This document shows positions 44,446 to 55,027 of a stretch of 64,000 nucleotides of DNA, piece after piece. Below the pieces are notes generated by a model that saw only the letters and a program-made list of their open reading frames with translations, made no database searches and was not told where the DNA came from. Positions within the stretch are counted from its first letter, which is position 1; each line of letters opens with the position of its first letter. The position numbers and the translations under genes are program-made. This stretch comes from Aedes albopictus (lineage: Eukaryota > Arthropoda > Insecta > Diptera > Culicidae): contig NC_085138.1 in assembly GCF_035046485.1 (NCBI RefSeq), positions 31,459,047 to 31,523,046 on the forward strand. Direction: 5' to 3'.

Positions 44446-46731
44446 TGCTTTTAGGGTTAATGAGAGAATCTAGTTCGCAAGAACAGGTTTTGTAACCGTA
44501 GGTTCCAATTTATAAGCTTGTTGGCTCCTCCACAAGCAATCCCTTCATTTAAACCTAGCGCACCAGTAAGCACCTAAATCCCAAATCCAACCCTGAACCA
44601 ACTGACAGCCTTACTGGTGGAGAACTCACAGCTGTCGGTGAAATGCGCAGGCTGGCTACTCATATAGCACTCGTAGTGGATGCTCACACCTGTCACTTAT
44701 TATAACAGTGGTTTGAAGCTTAAAGTAATGCAACTCAGAGTTCCTTAAGGGATACCAACCATCACGACTATACTGGGTGCCGACACTCGGAATAGTTCGG
44801 TTTCTCTGTAGACCGTTTAATCATGCGCCATTGGAGAAAGATCTTTCTTTCTGTCCGTGACCGCCAAAGAAGATTGAAGTGCGCGTCGGTCAATCTTAAA
44901 AAGTAATTTTAAAAGCCCACATTTTAGGGTAGAGTGTATATTTCTTATCAGTGTTTTGTGTTTCTTAAAGTCTATTTCGCAGTTAAAAAGCCAAGTTAAA
45001 ACCTACAAAGCTATCTTAAAACTAAGTGTTAGTGCTTAAATAAAAACTACAGTACGGTTAGTAACTTATAGCTAATGTGTTAGTGAATATGCTAAATGTG
45101 AAATTCGTTAATCTAGTTAAACAGCCACGTGTGTTAACCAGAAAAACAACCATCTGTGCCAATTAGAAGTAAACCATTATAAGAAAAGGTAATTTCTTTT
45201 GTGTAAAATCAGAGAGAGAGAGAGAGAGTGAGAGGAGGGAGAGACGATTGTAAAGACGAGGGTACTAATCACCAGGATCAGGTCCGATCTCGGGCCTTTT
45301 CTTTTACGGCTCTTCGGGCACATCCCCGAAGCCTTTATTCCATCCGCAGACTGGACGACGCCAAAACCCAGATTCACGCCAGAATCTCCCGGCTCGATAG
45401 CCATCCCGTCCGCCATCTTGGGATCAGGTCTATTCACGGACAGAAGAACGGGTCGCAAGCTATAGAAAAACCGCCATTTTGGGACAAACTGCAGCTACCA
45501 CGTGCCAAGTTGCCATCCAGCCACCAGGACACCGGTCCAAGACGGGTAATTCGCCATCCACTGGCCAAACGCCGGTGATTCCCGCCGATTCCACTGGTCA
45601 GGCACCGGTGATTACCGCCATCCATCCGGCCAGGACCCGGTGACTCCGCCATCGGTTAAGGCAGCCAAGGTCAGCTGACGACAAGTTTCGCCCCAAGCCA
45701 TCAATCCACACCAACTCCGAACCGGTAGGGAAGCGGTACAGCACCCAAGCCTCCCACCATGTCAGCTCGATAGCCACCGAGCAGCCGTGCCTCCGCCGTG
45801 CTTTTCGGCCAGCTGCAAAGCAGCCATCTTGCCTCCGTGCCTCCGCATCACCAGTTTCGCTGCCGTGCCGCCGTCGTGCCACCACCAAGCCGTCATCGTA
45901 GCATCACCACCAGACCACAAAAAAGCGCAAGTACCCTCTCATGTGCCGTCTCTCTCGTAAAAGCCCAAAAGGGCGAATAAATGTATGTAATATGTAGTTA
46001 AATGCAATGGTGGTCAGAGTATTCTTTTTGGACGCATTTCCCTGATTACATCATATACACTGTTTTCTTATTTCGCTGTTTCGAACCCAGAAAGGGGTTA
46101 TTATGCCTCATTCTTAGCGGTCCGCATTCTGCTTTGGTATCGGTGACTGGTTGTTTCCCTTTCCACCCGAACCGTGAGTTGATTTTGAATCAAGTTCCCG
46201 CTCAGGTAAGTGGACTAGGGTGTTCTAGTGTTCAGAACGGTGCTATTTTGAGTAGACGACCCCGTGCTCTACTTAATCCCACCCACAACAAGATTATATC
46301 CCGTCGGAGCAGCCGAAGGGCTTACAGTTTTGCCCCTGGGCAGTTTAGGTGGGGCTAAGGGGGTTTCCAGAAAGATCCCAGAGAGCCAAAAAGGGGGTTC
46401 CAAGGGGCTTCAGGGGCGTTTCAAGGGGTTTGTTGCGTGTACACACACGCGCAGTGGACTGTATAGGCTGGAATGGGGCTGGCTATTGGCCGATTGGTCT
46501 CACCGGATGCGCTCGTCCCCGCAGAGACCGAGCCGATGGGAGCAGGAGCGGTTTGGAGCTCCTTCCCGGAGGTGCCCGCAGGCGAATGGTATCCAAACTC
46601 CCAAGTGGACTGTATCAGCCTCGCTCGGCTGATAGTTCACGACAACTGGTGGACAGAACCCTAGTCGGATATCTGGCACCAGAACCAGGCTTGGTTCGGA
46701 TAGGGTGGATGGAAACACCAGAGGAATAATT
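44446..46731. other. Unassigned 2.3 kb; possible decayed LTR-retroelement leader
   Basis: No recognisable domain in any frame. (GA)n at 45211-45245. A short tandem patch at about 45520-45650 repeats CCGGTGATT(A/C)CCGCC with CCACTGGYCA. GCCATCTTG-type motifs lie at 45413 and 45826, and AATAAATGTATG near 45976. The 45.3-45.95 kb part is GC-rich. I looked for a paired LTR and did not find one, so nothing is called. The 46340-46440 part resembles the G-rich strand of the 136-bp minisatellite. Confidence 0.35.
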
Positions 46732-46739
46732 CTCTAAAT

Positions 46740-47209
46740 CACGGGTTCCCAACCGGTGGTCCGCGGCCCCCTGGGGGGCCGTGAAGCCAGTCCAAGGGGG
46801 CCGCGATGTTACCAAAAACTTGTTAAATTTTTATTCTATTTTGTGCAAATCATACCAATTTTTAATTTTGTAAACCGTTACCCCCCAAAGCCACAATTTT
46901 TAGGAACAAATTTTCAGTATAAAACGCCTTCGGAAGAAAAAATTTTCGGCTGCGCCGCTATTTTTCAGCTACACCTCAAATTGAATGTACATGACATCAT
47001 TGCTTACGTATGTGAGTGTCGAATAAAAACAAACGTATCATTGACCGTCGAAAACCCCGCCCACAGTAAGTTTCTGGCTACGACACTGTACTTAAAAAAA
47101 TTCGGTTTCATTCATTTAATTCATTTTTTTTCAACAAATTTCATTGGGCCCCAGATGTTTCCACAATTCTTGAAGAGGGTCGCCACCTCAAAAAGGTTGG
47201 GAACCCCTG
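46740..47209. mobile_element. hAT-like non-autonomous element, perfect 8-bp TSD
   Basis: 470 bp with ends CACGGGTTCCCAACCGGTGG and GGTTGGGAACCCCTG. The perfect duplication CTCTAAAT lies at 46732-46739 and 47210-47217. Next to the left end is GGTCCGCGGCCCCCTGGGGG, and the right inner part has GAGGGTCGCCACCTC. Termini of the CAGGGGTYCCCAACC type plus an 8-bp duplication are characteristic of hAT elements. The first terminal differs (CAC instead of CAG). No transposase. Confidence 0.92.
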
Positions 47210-47240
47210 CTCTAAATAACTCTATTTATTACGATCGTTC

Positions 47241-47569
47241 ACGCAAAAACGGCTTCGCTCAAAAATGTGTTCGGCCCGCACATTTTTAGTAAACATCCAT
47301 GCCGCACATGACTGTGTTGGAAACACACATTTTTTTTAAAATTGCTCGTACGCTCACATGAGCATGTATTTTGCAATAATTTCGACATGGCAACCTCACT
47401 GGGTTTATAAACCACCTTCAAATACCGAAAAATATTGATATTTTGCAAAAATGTGAGCGAACGAGCAATTTAAAAAAAAAAGTGTGTTTCCAACACAGTC
47501 ATGTGCGGCATGGATGTTTACTAAAAATGTGCAGGCCGAACACATTTTTGAGCGTAGCCGTTTTTGCAT
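47241..47569. mobile_element. Foldback MITE with about 110-bp arms
   Basis: The left ACGCAAAAACGGCTTCGCTC and right GAGCGTAGCCGTTTTTGCAT pair imperfectly. Inner arms are nearly perfect: AAACATCCATGCCGCACATG / CATGTGCGGCATGGATGTTT. Target duplication not resolved. No coding capacity. Confidence 0.8.
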
Positions 47570-47939
47570 GCTTTGCGCCACACGCGCATATTTATACTGT
47601 TCCCAATGCACTCTAAAATACGGTGGAAAGTTCTCGATGCACGCGCGATGATGACGGTTGATGATGATGATGATCAGCTTCGGACGCGCACACCGGGCGT
47701 GGAAGTTCTCTCTTTGGGGTCGTCCATAAATGACGTAGCTTTTTGGGGGGGAGGGGGGTGTTTGTGATTTTGTGACGAAATGTGACGATAGGGGTGTAGG
47801 GGTTTATGATATGCTACGTAGCTTTCTACTAGGTCTATTGAAATACATATTTCATAATCAATAATATTTTTACTTGCATTAAGTATCATGATACAGTAAA
47901 CAAAAAAAAATATTGCATTATTTTCTTTTCTCTTCAAAA

Positions 47940-49320
47940 GTTCCTTATATAGTTTCCAACAATTTCTTAAGGAGCTCCTCTAGGAGGAATTTCTCATTGT
48001 GTTCTTCATAGGTTTCCCCAACAGGAGATGGATAATATTTCCACAGGATTTCCTATCGGGAATCCCAGAAAAAAAATTCTGAAAACATTCCAAAAGGATC
48101 ATGAGGAATCTCAGAAGGAATCTCTGAAGGAACTTCCAGAAGAGTTTCAGAAGGAACTCCTGGAACAATCTTGAAAGGAAATAGAGACATTTCAAAAGAA
48201 ATCCCGCGAGGAGTACCTGGAGCAATTCTAGATGAAGCTTTCGGAGAAATCTTGAATTAACTTCTGGAAGAATCTAAGAAGTGAATATTTGTAAGAAACT
48301 CCTGGTTTAATTTCTAAAAACAGCACGGAAGAAATAATTGAAAGAATTCCGCAACGAATTCCTGAAGAAATCCCGGAAATAACTTTTGGGGAATCACGGA
48401 AGTATATCTGGATATAAAGTCTAAGAAAGAAAATCATGGAGGAATTCCAGAAATAGTTCAATTCAATTCGCTTTATTTTAGAGACTTTCAGCCTTGGGCT
48501 GGTTCATCTCTATTCCAGAAATAGATGCTTCCGAATCCGTAAAGGGATTCCTCGCAGAATTCTAAGAGATCCTGGTGAAATCCTGGATGGAGTGAATAGA
48601 GGGATGCCGGAAAAAGTTACTGGAGGAGTCCCGGGAAAAAAATCCTGGATAAATCCTAGAAGGAAGTCTTCGAGGAATCCCAGAAGAATCCAGGAAGGAA
48701 ATACTGAAGGAATCCAAAAAAGAACACCTGGAGAAATCCCAGATCAACTCCTGGGAGGGTTTTGAAAGAATGCCGGAGGGGTTGCATGCCGAGATCTTGG
48801 AATGAATATCTGAGTGAATTCCTGAAGGAAACCAAGAAGGAACTCCTGGAGGAATCCCGAAAGGAACTTCTTTAGGAAACACAGAAAGAAGTTCTGATGG
48901 AATCTCAAGAGAAATTCCGGTTAAAATCCCTGTAGAGATGTCCAAAGAAACTGCTGGTGGAAGAGAGGAGAAGAAAACCTTGAAAGGGGTTTCCTTGGAC
49001 AAACTTTTAGAAAAACCTTTAAAAAAACTCCTGGAGAAATCTCAGAAGGAGCTTTTGGAACAATCTAAGAAGGAACTCCGGAATGAATTATTGGAGGGAT
49101 CTTTGAAGGAACCCCTGAAGGAATACAATAAGGAGAAATTCTCGAACGGAATCCCAAAGAAAATTCATGGAGAAATCCCAGAAGGAAGTGCTGGAGGAAC
49201 TAAAAAGGGAGACATTCTCAAAAACGGGAATCCCAAAAAAAAACTTCTTGAGGCAAAATGAACTTCTGTAAGAACTTTAGAAGAAACTCCTGCAGGGTCC
49301 TTAGAATGTCGTGGTGAATT
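47940..49320. repeat. 12-bp-type satellite inside the TIR element
   Basis: Degenerate GGAATCCCAGAAGGAA- and GAGGAATTCCAG-type units, less regular than at 13.5-17.2 kb, with an orientation change near 48000. Open frames here (for example 48562-49002 minus, 48938-49261 plus) are compositional. Confidence 0.75.
48457..48511 (-). mobile_element. Ultra-short retroposed 3' end, copy 2
   Basis: 55 bp. Read on minus: AGAGATGAACCAGCCCAAGG, CTGAAAGTCTCT, then an AATAAAGCGAATTGAATTGA tail. The perfect 13-bp duplication ATTCCAGAAATAG lies at 48444-48456 and 48512-48524. The body is shared with 36837-36899. Confidence 0.82.
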
Positions 49321-49660
49321 TTATTCAAATGAAACCAATTTGATATTCTTAATAGATTTCTTAGTGAGCAAACTAATACCATCAGCTTCTGGTCTAATGT
49401 GGTATTGAGAGCATCAATTTCCTGTTCTTCGGCATCAAGCAGAACGATGGATGGTTTATTGAGTCATTAACTTTGGTGATAATAATCTCCACTGGTTGCA
49501 CCTATGGTCTTGATGTCGGCGATCTGAACCTGGCAGTCGGCATTTTTTTCTTGTTATTGTGTTTTTTTCATAATATTTTATTAACACACAAGTTAAAATT
49601 GAAATCAGAGCTAATTTCCAGTTTTCTTTTTACATGAAAATTTTGTTGAGGGGGGGGGTG
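49321..49660. other. No gene
   Basis: AT-rich interior of the TIR element; nothing recognised. Confidence 0.3.
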
Positions 49661-49781
49661 TTTAACAAGCTACGTCATTTATAGAGGGGGGTATCTGAAT
49701 TTGTGACGAAATGCTACGAGGGGGGAGGGGGGTATTAAACATCGCTTTAAAAAAGCTACGTCATTTATGGACGACCCCTTT

Positions 49782-50254
49782 CTCTGTGTCGGCTTCGTCG
49801 GGTCACTCATCTCTCGTGGGCTCTCGCCTCACTCGTCACACGTTTGTCGTCGTTTTTTCGGTCGCTCGTATACACTCGTTGCACGGGTGTGCGGGTCGCA
49901 ACTGAGCAACTGTTTTGCTAGCTCCGACCGTGCGCTCCCTCTCAATATGCGCCGACTGGTAGCCAACTGCTGCTGGTCGATGGGAGGTGGGATTTGATGG
50001 GCGCAAGATGATGTCGGTGGTGCGTTTCTATACTTTAGTTCGCTTTGCGGACTGAACAGGGATGTTTCGGGGGATTTGAGTCAAGATTTTTTTGTGTTTT
50101 CATGGGATTACGAGGAATTCTGGGGTATTTCACTATTATTGAGTGGGTTTCAGGGGTATTCCAAGGGGCTTTAGGAGCAATTCGAGGGATCTCAGGAGCC
50201 TTTAAAGGGCGCTGCAAGAGGATTGAGGGGCGTTTTAAAGTATTTCAGAGTCTG
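49782..50254. other. Unassigned; CG-rich then G-rich repeat-like
   Basis: 49780-50000 is rich in TCG and CTCG and could be part of an unrelated promoter or retroelement. From about 50100 the strand becomes G-rich (TTCAGGGGTATTCCAAGGGG), resembling the complement of the minisatellite that follows. The two meet in a small hairpin TTTCAGAGTCTGCTCTGAAA at 50244-50263. Confidence 0.35.
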
Positions 50255-50640
50255 CTCTGAAACTTCCTGAAATGCCTCAAAAATCTCCCTTAAGCCCCCC
50301 TCCCCTCCCCGGGCACCCCATGTAACGCACCTAAGAGGCTTCGAAACCCCTGAGAACTCCTCCGTAACGCTTCCGTAACGCCTTTGAATCCCAAGAAAAT
50401 GATCTGAAACTCTTTGAAGTGCCTCCAAAATCCCCCTTTAAACCCCTTCGGATCCCATGTAACGCACCTGAGGGGCTCCGAAGCCCCCGAAACCTTTCCG
50501 TAACGCCGTATTTTAGAGTCTGCTCTGAAACTTCCTGAAATGCATCAAAAATCTCTCTTAAGCCCCCCCCCCCCCACCCTAATGAGACCTTTGGAAACAC
50601 CCAAAAAGGAATTTGTAACCTTCCTTTGTGCTCCTCTGTA
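50255..50640. repeat. Diverged 136-bp-type minisatellite, about 2.5 copies
   Basis: Same orientation and landmarks as 7230-8455: CCCCATGTAACGCACC, CCTCCGTAACGCTTCCGTAA, TGCCTCCAAAATCCCCC. A second, shorter dispersed array of the same family. Confidence 0.8.
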
Positions 50641-50776
50641 AACGCCCCTTGGCCGCCGCTGCAATAGTTCCCGTCATTATTAAATGTTCCTATGTACAAT
50701 ATTAATTCTGAGTAGCTTTCTCTCTTTTCATGCAGGGCATAGAAAAAGGTGCAAAATAACATGAACATTCATAGTA

Positions 50777-50819
50777 ATAACAGCTACATTGAAATAAATA
50801 AATAATAATAAATAACCAT
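50777..50819 (+). mobile_element. Ultra-short retroposed LINE-like 3' tail (different family)
   Basis: 43 bp ending in AAATAAATAAATAATAATAA and ACCAT. Flanked by the 12-bp repeat ACATTCATAGTA at 50765-50776 and 50820-50831. The last TA of the right copy doubles as the TA target of the adjacent foldback. Confidence 0.65.
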
Positions 50820-51823
50820 ACATTCATAGTACAGTCGAGACTCTCATAAGATCACTGGTCGGGGGGCGCAATAGGAATCCGCTTAATAGGAGACTAAGAG
50901 CTTATGGGATTTCGGCTTTTTGGGGTGTGGCCTATTATCTCGGGTGTGTTAAGAGTTAGCTCAAAATTTTTGGTTTATTTGATTAGTTGGCAACTTGGGC
51001 GCTAGAGGGACCATCAACAATTTGATGCTGAATTGCACTACAGGAACCATATCAGGTTGTCAAGCAAACGTTACGATATGCGACAGCTCAAGACCCTGAT
51101 AATTTGGAAGGATAGTGTCTTCGGGAAAGTTGTTGGGTACGCCAATAACTTACTGACGATGAGTTGCAAAGTTCGAAATTCCTCCACTAGGTGGCGCTAG
51201 TGAGCAAGTAAATTTTCAAAACCTCATATCTCAGAATCCCGATAACTCAGAAAGTTGGTGTCTTTGGCAAAGTTGATCAGTATAACATAAACTAACATAA
51301 AAATAAACACTTGTTTCGCAATTCTGCCACTAGGCGGCGCTAGTGAGCATGTAAATTTTCAAAACCTCATATCTAAAAATCCCGATAACTTAGAAAGTTG
51401 GTGTCTTCGGCAAAGTTGATCAGTATGACATAAACTTACAAAAACATAAACACTTGTTTCCCATTTCTGCCACTAGGCGGCGCTAGTGAACATGTAAATT
51501 TAGAAATCTCATAGCTCAGAATCCTGATTACTTAGAAAGTTGATCAGTATGACAGAGACTCACGTAAAACGGGACATTTGATTTAAAATTCTGACACTAG
51601 GCAGCTCTAGTGAATCTCGTAGCTCAGAATCCTGATAATTTAGAAAGATGGTGTATTCGGCAATGTTGATCAATATGCCAGAGACAAACAAGTGTTGCGA
51701 AACAATATGCGAAACAAGTGTTTATTTTTATGTAAGTTTTTGTTATACTGGTCAACTATGCCGAAGACACCATCTTTCTAAATTATCAGGATTCTGAGCT
51801 ACGAGATTCACTAGAGCTGCCTA

Positions 51824-53134
51824 CCCAAGCAACCAAAAGTTCGGATACCACTTGAAGAACGAACTCAGAAGTTTAGGTTTGGTTCAATTCAAGTTTCGTT
51901 GAACTTAAATCTCCAAAAAGTTCCTTATGTATTAGTTATGAACTTGGAAGTACATGTACAAGCTTTTGACATCTCTTCAAAACGACATTAAAGTCGAAAA
52001 AATGTCCAGAAAGAACTTATGCTGAACTTTAAAACCGAGTTCAATCAAATATTAACCGAACTCATGTTGAACTTTTTCGTGCCTTTAAAACTCAAATATA
52101 GTTCATTCGGACATATTACAACAACTTGAAATGTTCCGTTCCGAACTTGTTTCGGACTTGTTTTGAACTTACTACTCAAAGTTCGGATAAATATTAACCG
52201 TACCAAAAGTGAACTTCATTTGAACTTCGACAGCGGGGCCGGGGAGAAGTTCTCATTCAATTAAATCACTCGGAAAACGAGCGCAGCAGCCACAGCTTGT
52301 GTTAACTTCACAAGTACACTTTGTTTCACTATAATATTTCAACATACTTACTTGTAATCAACCCAAAGCACCCGTATTGCGTGGCTCAAAAGCTGCCCCC
52401 GCAGCGGAAAACTGTTCTGCCCAGGATTCCGCCGGAGTTTTTTCGGCTGCGGATAAAAGCCTTCCAGCTTTGCTGGATGCTTCAACCCCGTCTCACTTGC
52501 CGCACCAGCGTGCCGGTAATCGACGATCAACGCGATCGTTGTCACTGAAAACTTATAAACTTTTCTGCATGATTGGCACTAATTTATTGCTTTGCACTTG
52601 TTTCAATTACGAACCAAAACAAACTGAAAATGTCAAACTATGTAAGTTCACAAAAAGTTCAACGTAAACTTCTTTCGAACCTTCGGCTTGAGGTTCAGAG
52701 AAAGTTCACACGCGAACCTGATTGAGCTCTACTAAATGATATCAGCACATTGAGTAAAATCCCGCAGTATCTAACAACACATACATGGAGTAGTGGTTAG
52801 GCGCCGACTTTCAACGAGGAGAACCCGAGTTCAATTCTCAGTAAGTAAAAACATTAAAAATTATTTCAAGGTATTAGTCAATTTGGATTACACATGTACT
52901 ACTGTCTTATAATAATAAATTGCTTTTGAGGACTAAGCGCATTTTTTTTTTCATTTTTTCGAAGCTTATTTTTAAGCTGAATAGCGTTCCTTTCAGCGAC
53001 ACAAGAGTACTTTTTGTGAACTCAAGTTCGGTCAATTACTTAAAAAGTGAGCTGAATAGAATGCTATTCATCTTCCTTCGAATAGCTGATTAAGCCCAAA
53101 CATGCTATTTTATCCGAACTTTTGGTTGCTTGGG
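51824..53134. mobile_element. CCCAAG-family foldback, copy 2, large (TSD TA), nested
   Basis: 1311 bp with ends CCCAAGCAACCAAAAGTTCG and CGAACTTTTGGTTGCTTGGG. TA lies at 51822-51823 and 53135-53136. Excision rejoins AGAGCTGCC-TA-GTGTCAGA, the inverted equivalent of TCTGACACTAGGCAGCTCT near 51588. The arms contain many AAGTTCGGA/GAACTT motifs. The GC-richer core (52255-52560) is unlike the arms and may be captured sequence. Confidence 0.85.
52783..52850 (+). mobile_element. tRNA-like SINE head
   Basis: GGAGTAGTGGTTAGGCGCC (A-box-like) and CCGAGTTCAATTCTC (B-box-like) about 20 bp apart, followed by AGTAAAAACATTAAAAATTA. Too short and unpaired for a tRNA; probably a small SINE. Confidence 0.5.
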
Positions 53135-53348
53135 TAGTGTCAGAATTTTAAATCAAATGTCCCGTTTTACGTGAGTCTCTGTCATACTGATCAACTTTCT
53201 AAGTTATCAGGATTCTGAGCTACGAGATTTCTAAAATTTGCATGTTCACTAGCACCGCCTAGTGGCAGAATTGCGAAACAAGTGTTTATTTTTATGTAAG
53301 TTTATGTCATACTGATCAACTATGCCAAAGACACAAACTTTCTAAGTT

Positions 53349-53392
53349 TTTTTTTTGTGTCTGTATTTGAGAGGCTTTCAGCCTGGTCGCGT
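53349..53392 (-). mobile_element. Ultra-short retroposed 3' end, copy 3
   Basis: 44 bp with oligo-T at left (tail on minus) and AGGCTTTCAGCCTGG, a relative of the copy at 48457-48511. The perfect 12-bp duplication ACTTTCTAAGTT lies at 53337-53348 and 53393-53404. It interrupts an arm of the pogo-like foldback. Confidence 0.8.
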
Positions 53393-53888
53393 ACTTTCTA
53401 AGTTATCAGGATTCTTAGATATGAGGTTTTCAAAATTTACATGCTCACTAGCGCTGCCCAGTGGAGGAATTTCGAACTTCGCAACTCATCATCAGTAAGT
53501 TATTGGCGTACCCAGCAACTTTTCCGAAGACACTATCCTTCCAAATTATCAGGGTCTTGAGCTGTCGCATATCGTAACGTTTGCTTGACAACCTGATATG
53601 GTTCCTGTAGTGCAATTCAGCATCAAACTGTTGATGGTCCCTCTAGCGGCCAAGTTGCCAACTAATCATATGAACCAAAGTTCTAAATGGTAGATCTTAT
53701 CAAGCCCTAAAACTTTGCCGAAGAAAGTATTGAGCTAACTCTTAACACACCCGAGATAATAGGCCACACCCCCAAAAAGCCTAAATCCCATAAGCTCTTA
53801 GTCTCCTATAACGCTCACCCCTGTCTAGTAGGAGTTCGTTTAATAGGAGTCCGTTTAATAGGAATTCGTTTAATAAGAGACTCGGCTG

Positions 53889-53995
53889 TTATAACAGCTG
53901 CCAATCGGAATCGCTCATGTAGTGCCCAAGTGGACAAAAGAGCTGTATAACCTTATTTATCCTTATTTAACTTATAAGTGTTAAGAATAAAAGAT
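53889..53995 (+). mobile_element. SINE 3'-module fragment
   Basis: CAATCGGAATCGCTCATGTA and GTGCCCAAGTGGACAAAAGA match the complement of the 3' module of the SINE at 27454-27889. It ends near TAAGAATAAAAGATAC. The tRNA-like head is absent. Confidence 0.6.
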
Positions 53996-53999
53996 ACAA

Positions 54000-54615
54000 A
54001 TATACAAGATGGCGGTTTTAAATTCAAGACGGCGGCTAGTTATTGATGTTTTGAGCTCAAAATAATGCAATATGGGTATATTTGGTATGGGAAAGATAAC
54101 TGGAATAAAAAAAAAACTAAAATATCCAAGATGGTGGCTCCAAATTCAAAATGACGGTTGTTCTATGGAGTTTTAGGCCTTCAAACCATGCAATATGGGT
54201 ATTGGGTGTAATATGGAGAATATGTTCGGAGTCCAAAAATGTTGGCCAGAATATTCAAGATGGCGATCTGCATTCTAATATCGCATCCCAAAACTCAAGA
54301 TGGTGGCTATTCAATTGTGTTTTGGGCTAATAAATCATTCAATGAGGGGGATTTGGTATAGGAAGGATTTCCGGAGTCCAAATATAGCATTCAGATGCTT
54401 CTGGATGCTTTTGGACTCCGGAAATCCTCCCAATACCCTCCCAATACCCTCATTGAATGATTTATCCAAGATTCCGGCTGTTTGATGGAGTTTTAGGCTC
54501 TAAATCCATTCAATATGGGTGCATATAGCTGATATGAGGAAGAAGCCTGGAGTCCAAAATGGCGATCAGAATTTTTAAGATGACCTAAATTCAGAATGGC
54601 GGCTCAAAATTGCAG
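54000..54615 (+). repeat. Degenerate repeat built on AAGATGGCGGCT
   Basis: At least six variants of (C)AAGATGG(C/T)GGCT, near 54007, 54030, 54129, 54255, 54297 and 54598, alternate with CAATATGGGTAT and TTTAGG-type blocks at roughly 120-bp spacing. The motif matches the core of the YY1/Pho-type site (GCCAT), here probably just part of the repeat unit. No gene. Confidence 0.7.
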
Positions 54616-54735
54616 CTTTCTTTTAAAAGTTTATTACGAAAAAGTAATGAAGCACTACAAATGCATATGAAGATATAACACATTGTAGTGGAACACTTAA
54701 AATGCGTAATAAATTAGGTCATTACATATGAACAT

Positions 54736-55015
54736 TAAGGTCCCATATAGCCAAGGTGGTAAACGCACGGGTATTCAGCATGACCATGCTGAGGGTGACG
54801 GGTTCGATTCCCGGTCGGTCCAGGATCTTTTCGTAAAGAAAATTTCCTTGACTTCCTTGGGCATAGAGTATCTTCGTGCCTGCCACACGATATACACATG
54901 CAAAATGGTCATTGGCAGAGGAAGCTCTCAGTTAATAACTGTGGAAGTGCTCATAGAACACTAAGCTGAGAAGCAGGCTTTGTCTCAGTGAGGACGTTAC
55001 GCCAAGAAGAGGAGG
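54736..55015 (+). mobile_element. Full tRNA-derived SINE, 12-bp TSD (Feilai-like)
   Basis: 280 bp with A box TATAGCCAAGGTGG, B box GGGTTCGATTCCC (about 54800-54812) and a body CTTCCTTGGGCATAGAGTAT ... CTCAGTTAATAACTGTGG ... AGCTGAGAAGCAGGCTTTGT, ending AAGAAGAGGAGG. The duplication ACATATGAACAT lies at 54724-54735 and 55016-55027. The family name rests on recall of Aedes SINEs. A foldback later inserted into the right duplication. Confidence 0.88.
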
Positions 55016-55027
55016 ACATATGAACAT

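Larger units (their letters stand above)
47716..49778. mobile_element. 2.06-kb TIR element carrying satellite DNA
   Basis: Ends are GGGGTCGTCCATAAATGACG and CGTCATTTATGGACGACCCC, extending to TAGCTTTTT. TTT flanks both sides (47713-47715, 49779-49781), a possible 3-bp duplication. Subterminal regions also pair (GGGGGAGGGGGG, TTTGTGACGAAATG). The interior is largely 12-bp-type satellite plus a retroposed tail. No transposase; the superfamily is not certain. Confidence 0.8.
50832..53888. mobile_element. 3.06-kb pogo-like foldback with nested insertions
   Basis: The left CAGTCGAGACTCTCATAAG is mirrored at the right by TAATAAGAGACTCGGCTG. TA lies on the left and TT on the right. Arms pair over hundreds of bases: AGGAGACTAAGAGCTTATGG / CCATAAGCTCTTAGTCTCCT, and CAATTTGATGCTGAATTGCA / TGCAATTCAGCATCAAACTG. 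Arms also contain tandem units of about 115 bp with GGCGCTAGTGAGCATGTAAA and TTCGGCAAAGTTGATCAGTA, the family seen at 1-2800. Terminal CAGTCGAG is typical of pogo-like Tc1/mariner elements. No transposase. Original length without the two nested insertions is about 1.7 kb. Confidence 0.82.

Noticed and set aside
44446..46731. LTR retrotransposon
   Set aside because: Some leader-like features, but no pair of terminal repeats, no primer site I could justify and no gag or pol frame.
46756..47289. 177-codon plus frame
   Set aside because: It runs through a hAT-like MITE with a perfect 8-bp duplication and on into the next foldback; no domain.
54780..54820. tRNA gene suggested by GGGTTCGATTCCC
   Set aside because: Part of a tRNA-derived SINE with its own target duplications and body; no tRNA acceptor pairing. 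The same applies at 20100, 25215 and 27832.
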